Shown here one piece after another: positions 6,453-9,711 of a DNA stretch of 9,711 bases (position 1 is its first letter; every line of letters begins with the position of its first letter). The DNA comes from Candidatus Phytoplasma phoenicium (lineage in GTDB: Bacteria > Bacillota_I > Bacilli_A > Acholeplasmatales > Acholeplasmataceae). Below the pieces are notes generated by a model, which had not been told where the DNA came from, searched no databases, and saw nothing but the letters and a program-made list of their open reading frames with translations. Where the stretch lies: positions 1 to 9,711 of the forward strand of contig NZ_JPSQ01000016.1 of NCBI RefSeq assembly GCF_001189415.1, given 5' to 3'. The position numbers and the translations under genes are program-made.

Positions 6453-8477
6453 ATGACCGAAAAAATTAAACAAAGGATCAAATTTTTAACTAATACACTT
6501 CAACAAGCAAATTATGAATACTATCAACTAAGCCAAACTACTTTAACAGATCAGCAATATGATTCTTTACTGAAAGAATTGATAATGTTAGAACAAAAAT
6601 ACCCTCATTTTAAATTAAATTATAGTCCTACTTTTCGTGTTAACGGTTTTTTAAGTAAAAAATTTACTAAAATTATTCATGACACTCCGATGTTATCATT
6701 GAATAATGTTTTTGATTTTTCAGAATTAAAAAATTTTTATAAAAATATTTTAAAAAAATTTCCTCATTGTCAATTTATTACAGAATTTAAAATTGACGGA
6801 GTGGCTATTAGTTTAAAATATGAAAAAGGAACATTAATACAAGGAGCTACACGAGGCAATGGGTATATTGGTGAAGTGATCACAAATAATATTAAAACCA
6901 TTAAAAATATTCCTCTTAAATTACAACAAGACATCGATTTAGAAGTGCGCGGAGAAATTTTTTTTAACTATGCAGCTTTTCATAATCTTAATCAAATACA
7001 ACAAAAAAATAATAAAACGTTATTTGCTAATCCCAGAAATGCTGCTTCTGGTACTTTAAGACAATTAAATTCTAGCATTACAGCTAAACGTAACTTATTG
7101 TCTTTTATTTATACTATGGTTAATCCACCACAATATATACAAACTCAAAAAGACGCTTTAGAATTTTTAAAAAAATTAGGTTTTAATGTTAATCCTCATT
7201 ATTATTTAATAAATTCTTTTGAACAATTAGTAACTATTATCAAACAATATGAAACATTAAAAAAACAACTCTCTTATGATATAGATGGAGTTGTCATAAA
7301 AATAAATGATTTAACTTTATATCCTCGTATAGGATACACTAGTAAATTTCCTAAATGGGCTATTGCTTATAAATTTAATTCCTCGCAAAATGAAACTATT
7401 GTTCAAAAAATTAGTTTTCAAATTGGTCGTACTGGTTCAATAACTCCTATCGCAGAATTATTGCCTGTCATGGTTAGTGGTAGTTTAATCTCTCGTGTGA
7501 CTTTACATAATTTTAACTATATTAAAAAAAAAGATATTAGAATAAATGATTTTGTTTTAATACATAAATCTGGTTCTGTTATTCCAGAAATTATCGAAGT
7601 TATAAAAACGAAAAGAACAAATCAACAACCTTTCAATATGATCGATAATTGCCCTTTTTGTAATTATCAATTAACTAAATATCCCGATGAAGTCGATTAT
7701 TTTTGTTTAAATGAAAATTGTGACGAACAAAAAATCAAAAAAATTATTCATTTTGTTTCGCGTCCCGCTATGGATATTAATATTTTAGGAGAAAAAACTT
7801 TAAATTTATTTTTTAAAAATAAGTTAGTACAAAGTATTTCGGATTTATATTTATTAAAACAACGTCGAACTCAATTAAGCCAATTACCTGGTTTTAAAAT
7901 GAAGAAAATAAGCAACATTTTAACTGGTGTAGAAAAAAGTAAAAATCAATCTTTTGAACGACTTTTATTTGCTTTAGGTATTAAACATGTTGGTTCCAAA
8001 ATAGCTAAGGTTTTAACCAAAACTTTTCATCACATTGATCATTTAAAAAAAGCAAAATTAGAACAAATGCTAAAGATTCCTGAAATAGGCGCGGAAATAA
8101 GTAAAAGTGTTAAGAAATATTTTAGTAATCCTCAAAATCTTCAAGAAATCGATTTATTAAAAAAACATGGTTTAAAATTTTATGTATCCGAAACTAAAGA
8201 TAAAACTTTTAATAATTTTTTTTCTCAAAAAAAAGTTGTTTTAACAGGAACTTTTGAATTTTATTCCCGTACTCAACTTACTAAGTTATTAGAACAATAT
8301 GGTGCATATGTATTGAATTTTATTAACAAAAAAATTGATTATTTAATTTATAGCCAAAAAGATAGCGTTAAATTTATTAAAGCTCAAAAATTTGGAATTC
8401 CTATGATCGATGAAAATTATTTAATGAAATTATTGACAAACATTATAAATGAAAAACAAGTTAAAAACGAAAATTAA
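6453..8477 (+). CDS. ligA: NAD+-dependent DNA ligase LigA
   Basis: LigA seals nicks between Okazaki fragments and in repair, using NAD+. The 674 residues equal the usual full length (E. coli about 671). From the N-terminus: the Ia NAD-binding part with YDSLLKEL and SPTFRVNGF; adenylation domain with catalytic K113 in EFKIDGVAIS, NPRNAASGTLRQL (193-205), IDGVVIKI (277-284) and KWAIAYKF (301-308); OB-fold with GRTGSITPIAELLPV (325-339) and VTLHN (349-353); a four-Cys zinc finger (C400, C403, C418, C423); helix-hairpin-helix repeats at about 470-560; and a BRCT domain at about 590-665. Two family motifs differ from what I expect: RGNG instead of RGDG (134-137) and KSGSVIPEI instead of a (R/K)AGDVIP-like form (372-380). 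The catalytic lysine and zinc ligands are intact, so it should work. ATG 6432 would add seven residues, but the SD favours 6453. Confidence 0.96.
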   Translation: MTEKIKQRIKFLTNTLQQANYEYYQLSQTTLTDQQYDSLLKELIMLEQKYPHFKLNYSPTFRVNGFLSKKFTKIIHDTPMLSLNNVFDFSELKNFYKNILKKFPHCQFITEFKIDGVAISLKYEKGTLIQGATRGNGYIGEVITNNIKTIKNIPLKLQQDIDLEVRGEIFFNYAAFHNLNQIQQKNNKTLFANPRNAASGTLRQLNSSITAKRNLLSFIYTMVNPPQYIQTQKDALEFLKKLGFNVNPHYYLINSFEQLVTIIKQYETLKKQLSYDIDGVVIKINDLTLYPRIGYTSKFPKWAIAYKFNSSQNETIVQKISFQIGRTGSITPIAELLPVMVSGSLISRVTLHNFNYIKKKDIRINDFVLIHKSGSVIPEIIEVIKTKRTNQQPFNMIDNCPFCNYQLTKYPDEVDYFCLNENCDEQKIKKIIHFVSRPAMDINILGEKTLNLFFKNKLVQSISDLYLLKQRRTQLSQLPGFKMKKISNILTGVEKSKNQSFERLLFALGIKHVGSKIAKVLTKTFHHIDHLKKAKLEQMLKIPEIGAEISKSVKKYFSNPQNLQEIDLLKKHGLKFYVSETKDKTFNNFFSQKKVVLTGTFEFYSRTQLTKLLEQYGAYVLNFINKKIDYLIYSQKDSVKFIKAQKFGIPMIDENYLMKLLTNIINEKQVKNEN

Positions 8478-8478
8478 T

Positions 8479-8514
8479 ATGACTGACTTAGGGGAAATTA
8501 TATTAAGTATATGA
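8479..8514 (+). other. 11-codon mini-ORF bridging ligA and acpS
   Basis: ATG at 8479, one base after the ligA stop, reads MTDLGEIILSI and ends in TGA at 8512-8514. That TGA overlaps the acpS start as ATGA (8511-8514). It could couple acpS translation to ribosomes leaving ligA. The only strong SD-like stretch for acpS, AGGGGAA (8490-8496), lies inside this mini-ORF, 14 or more bases from the acpS ATG, which is long. It may be chance in a 33-base gap. Confidence 0.3.
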
Positions 8515-8855
8515 AAAATATAGGAATTGATATAATTGAAATTAACCGTATAAAAAAAAGCGGAATCGAAAAAATAGCAAAACATATTTTATCACATTTA
8601 GAATATGAAATTTATAATAAAATTACAAACATCAAAACCAAATATAGTTTTTTAGCTGGAAGATGGGCCGTCAAAGAAGCTATTTTCAAAGCTTATCAAA
8701 TAGGAAATTTACAAAATAATTATAGCGATTGGACTATTTTAAACGATACTAAAAAAGGTTTTCCGTATATTAAAAACAATCACAAAACAGAAAGCATAGT
8801 TATTTCAATTTCTCATAGCGAAAATTATGCTATCGCTTTAGCAATTTTATTATAA
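8511..8855 (+). CDS. acpS: Holo-[acyl-carrier-protein] synthase AcpS
   Basis: AcpS transfers 4'-phosphopantetheine from coenzyme A to the serine of acyl carrier protein, in the cytoplasm, as a Mg2+-dependent trimer. The 114-residue protein has the family signatures: GIDIIEINRI (5-14) with metal-binding D7, FLAGRWAVKEAIFKA (47-61) with metal-binding E56, and VISISHSENYAIALAI near the end (97-112). The length is typical. It lies 33 bases after ligA in the same direction and is probably cotranscribed. ATG 8511 fits the family start just before the GIDI motif. Phytoplasmas are generally reported to lack fatty-acid synthesis, so the role of a retained AcpS is not obvious. Confidence 0.94.
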   Translation: MKNIGIDIIEINRIKKSGIEKIAKHILSHLEYEIYNKITNIKTKYSFLAGRWAVKEAIFKAYQIGNLQNNYSDWTILNDTKKGFPYIKNNHKTESIVISISHSENYAIALAILL

Positions 8856-8876
8856 AAATTTAAATTTATTCATGTA

Positions 8877-8938
8877 TTAAATTTATTTAGAACATTAATT
8901 TTTTCAATAAACATACTTTTTATTTTAAATAAATTTAA
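8877..8938. repeat. Long AT-only inverted repeat between convergent genes
   Basis: TTAAATTTATTTA (8877-8889) is perfectly complementary to TAAATAAATTTAA (8926-8938). A G-T pair and two more A-T pairs extend the 13-bp stem inward, with a loop of about 30 bases. It sits between the acpS stop (8855) and the stop of the minus-strand gene (8941), where a shared bidirectional terminator is expected. The loop carries T-runs (8899-8904, 8917-8921). The stem has no G-C pairs, so its strength is doubtful. Confidence 0.45.
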
Positions 8939-8940
8939 AA

Positions 8941-9711
8941 TTATTGATTTGAATCTGAAAGAAAAATACCAAAGTCAGCAAAGGCCATTGGTTTCTTTTG
9001 GATTTTAGTTTTTAAATCTTGAATATGATAAGTATTATTTTGATAAGTATTTGCATAAAGATAAATTAACATTAAACGTATCATATCTTCGTTATTTTTT
9101 AAATCTAAATCAGAAGCTTTATAAAAATTGTGTTGTTGTAAAAGTTGTTGTACAAATTTATAGATATTTTTCTTATTATAAAATTTTTCTTGTTGAAAAG
9201 TTAATATTTTTTGTTCTAAAGAATAATATGTTTCTTCCGAAACTTTTTCTAATGCTATAATAGACATTTCTTGTTTCGAACGGCGTGGTTTATAAAAAGA
9301 TAAGTCATCTAAATGTTTTATAGGATAAAAATGAAAGAAACGATGATATTCTGTTTTTTCATTTAAAATTAATTGCATTAAATAATTTAAAACAATTTGT
9401 GAATTTTCTTTTTGATTATCAAAAAACAAAATACGTTCACAAGCAATTTTTAAATATTCTTCATTTTTTTTATCAATAATTTTAATAAGTTTCCCGGTTA
9501 AATCAAAATTAACCTCAATTTGTGTAATTTGTTTTACAATTTGTTGTTGGGCTTGTATTATAGATATTTGATTAATTTTTTGTAATTGTTCGCTTAAAAA
9601 ATCAATATAAAGAGGATTATTTTTAATTTTTTGTAAAAATAAATTAATTTTTCTTTGATATTTAAAAAAATTATCATTGGTTTTTAATAAATAATAAAAA
9701 GAATAAAAAAA
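8941..9711 (-). CDS. C-terminal part of an unidentified helical protein (partial at window edge)
   Basis: The minus-strand frame is open from the right edge (9711) to TAA (complement of 8941-8943), giving 256 residues of a longer protein. The TTG at 9429 is an internal leucine, since protein-like sequence continues upstream (FDLTGKLIKIIDKKNEEYL, ACERILFFDNQKEN). The protein is soluble, almost all helical and rich in Gln, Asn, Lys and aromatics, with coiled-coil-like stretches (KYQRKINLFLQKIKN, LSEQLQKINQ, QQQIVKQITQIE). There is a charged turn KPRRSKQEMS in the middle and a compact hydrophobic end MAFADFGIFLSDSNQ. I see no nucleotide-binding, catalytic or membrane motif. It converges on acpS across the inverted repeat. 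The family is not recognised. Confidence 0.75.
   Translation of the reverse strand, partial: FFYSFYYLLKTNDNFFKYQRKINLFLQKIKNNPLYIDFLSEQLQKINQISIIQAQQQIVKQITQIEVNFDLTGKLIKIIDKKNEEYLKIACERILFFDNQKENSQIVLNYLMQLILNEKTEYHRFFHFYPIKHLDDLSFYKPRRSKQEMSIIALEKVSEETYYSLEQKILTFQQEKFYNKKNIYKFVQQLLQQHNFYKASDLDLKNNEDMIRLMLIYLYANTYQNNTYHIQDLKTKIQKKPMAFADFGIFLSDSNQ

Noticed and set aside
9051..9260. Plus-strand ORF of 69 codons inside the 8941-9711 gene
   Set aside because: It is antisense to the longer, more protein-like minus-strand frame that runs on to the window edge.
1..9711. CRISPR array, insertion sequence, phage module or tRNA/rRNA genes
   Set aside because: No regularly spaced repeats, transposase or integrase motifs, terminal inverted repeats or tRNA-like GC-rich cloverleaf segments were seen when reading both strands.

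Overview
The window looks like chromosomal DNA of a 'Candidatus Phytoplasma' (Acholeplasmatales, Mollicutes). It is extremely AT-rich and its coding regions are lysine-, asparagine- and isoleucine-rich. Tryptophan is encoded by TGG and TGA is used as a stop (for example at the end of the solute-binding protein gene), which argues against Mycoplasma or Spiroplasma. The gene set is a reduced parasite's: a metal importer, a DNA ligase, AcpS and remains of argS. The species cannot be fixed from the sequence.

Layout. Bases 1-158 are the 3' end of an unidentified plus-strand gene, closed by a hairpin terminator. Bases 159-519 hold a 19-residue signal-peptide-like ORF and a strong bidirectional hairpin. 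Bases 520-988 hold two gene remnants that point away from each other and both lack their 5' ends; they meet near 745-757. Bases 1122-5108 (minus strand) form a tightly packed TroA/Mnt-type metal ABC importer operon in the order solute-binding protein, ATPase, permease, permease. Both permeases end in extra winged-helix-like domains. The 5' end of the binding-protein gene runs, without an ATG, straight into a 5'-truncated and frameshifted argS on the plus strand (about 5140-6323). Plus-strand ligA (6453-8477) and acpS (8511-8855) follow, separated by an 11-codon mini-ORF. A long AT-rich inverted repeat separates acpS from a convergent minus-strand gene (8941 to beyond 9711) of unknown function.

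How it fits together. The importer would bring Mn2+/Zn2+ (possibly Fe2+) into the cell. LigA and AcpS are housekeeping enzymes. ArgS as written here cannot be a functional enzyme, because the N-terminal domain and the HIGH half of the active site are missing, so an intact copy is expected elsewhere. At both apparent breakpoints (near 750 and near 5140) two genes lie head to head with their 5' ends missing. This suggests either real genome rearrangement or chimeric assembly. I found no convincing new defence or mobile system; the most interesting points are the two scars and the permease-fused winged-helix domains.
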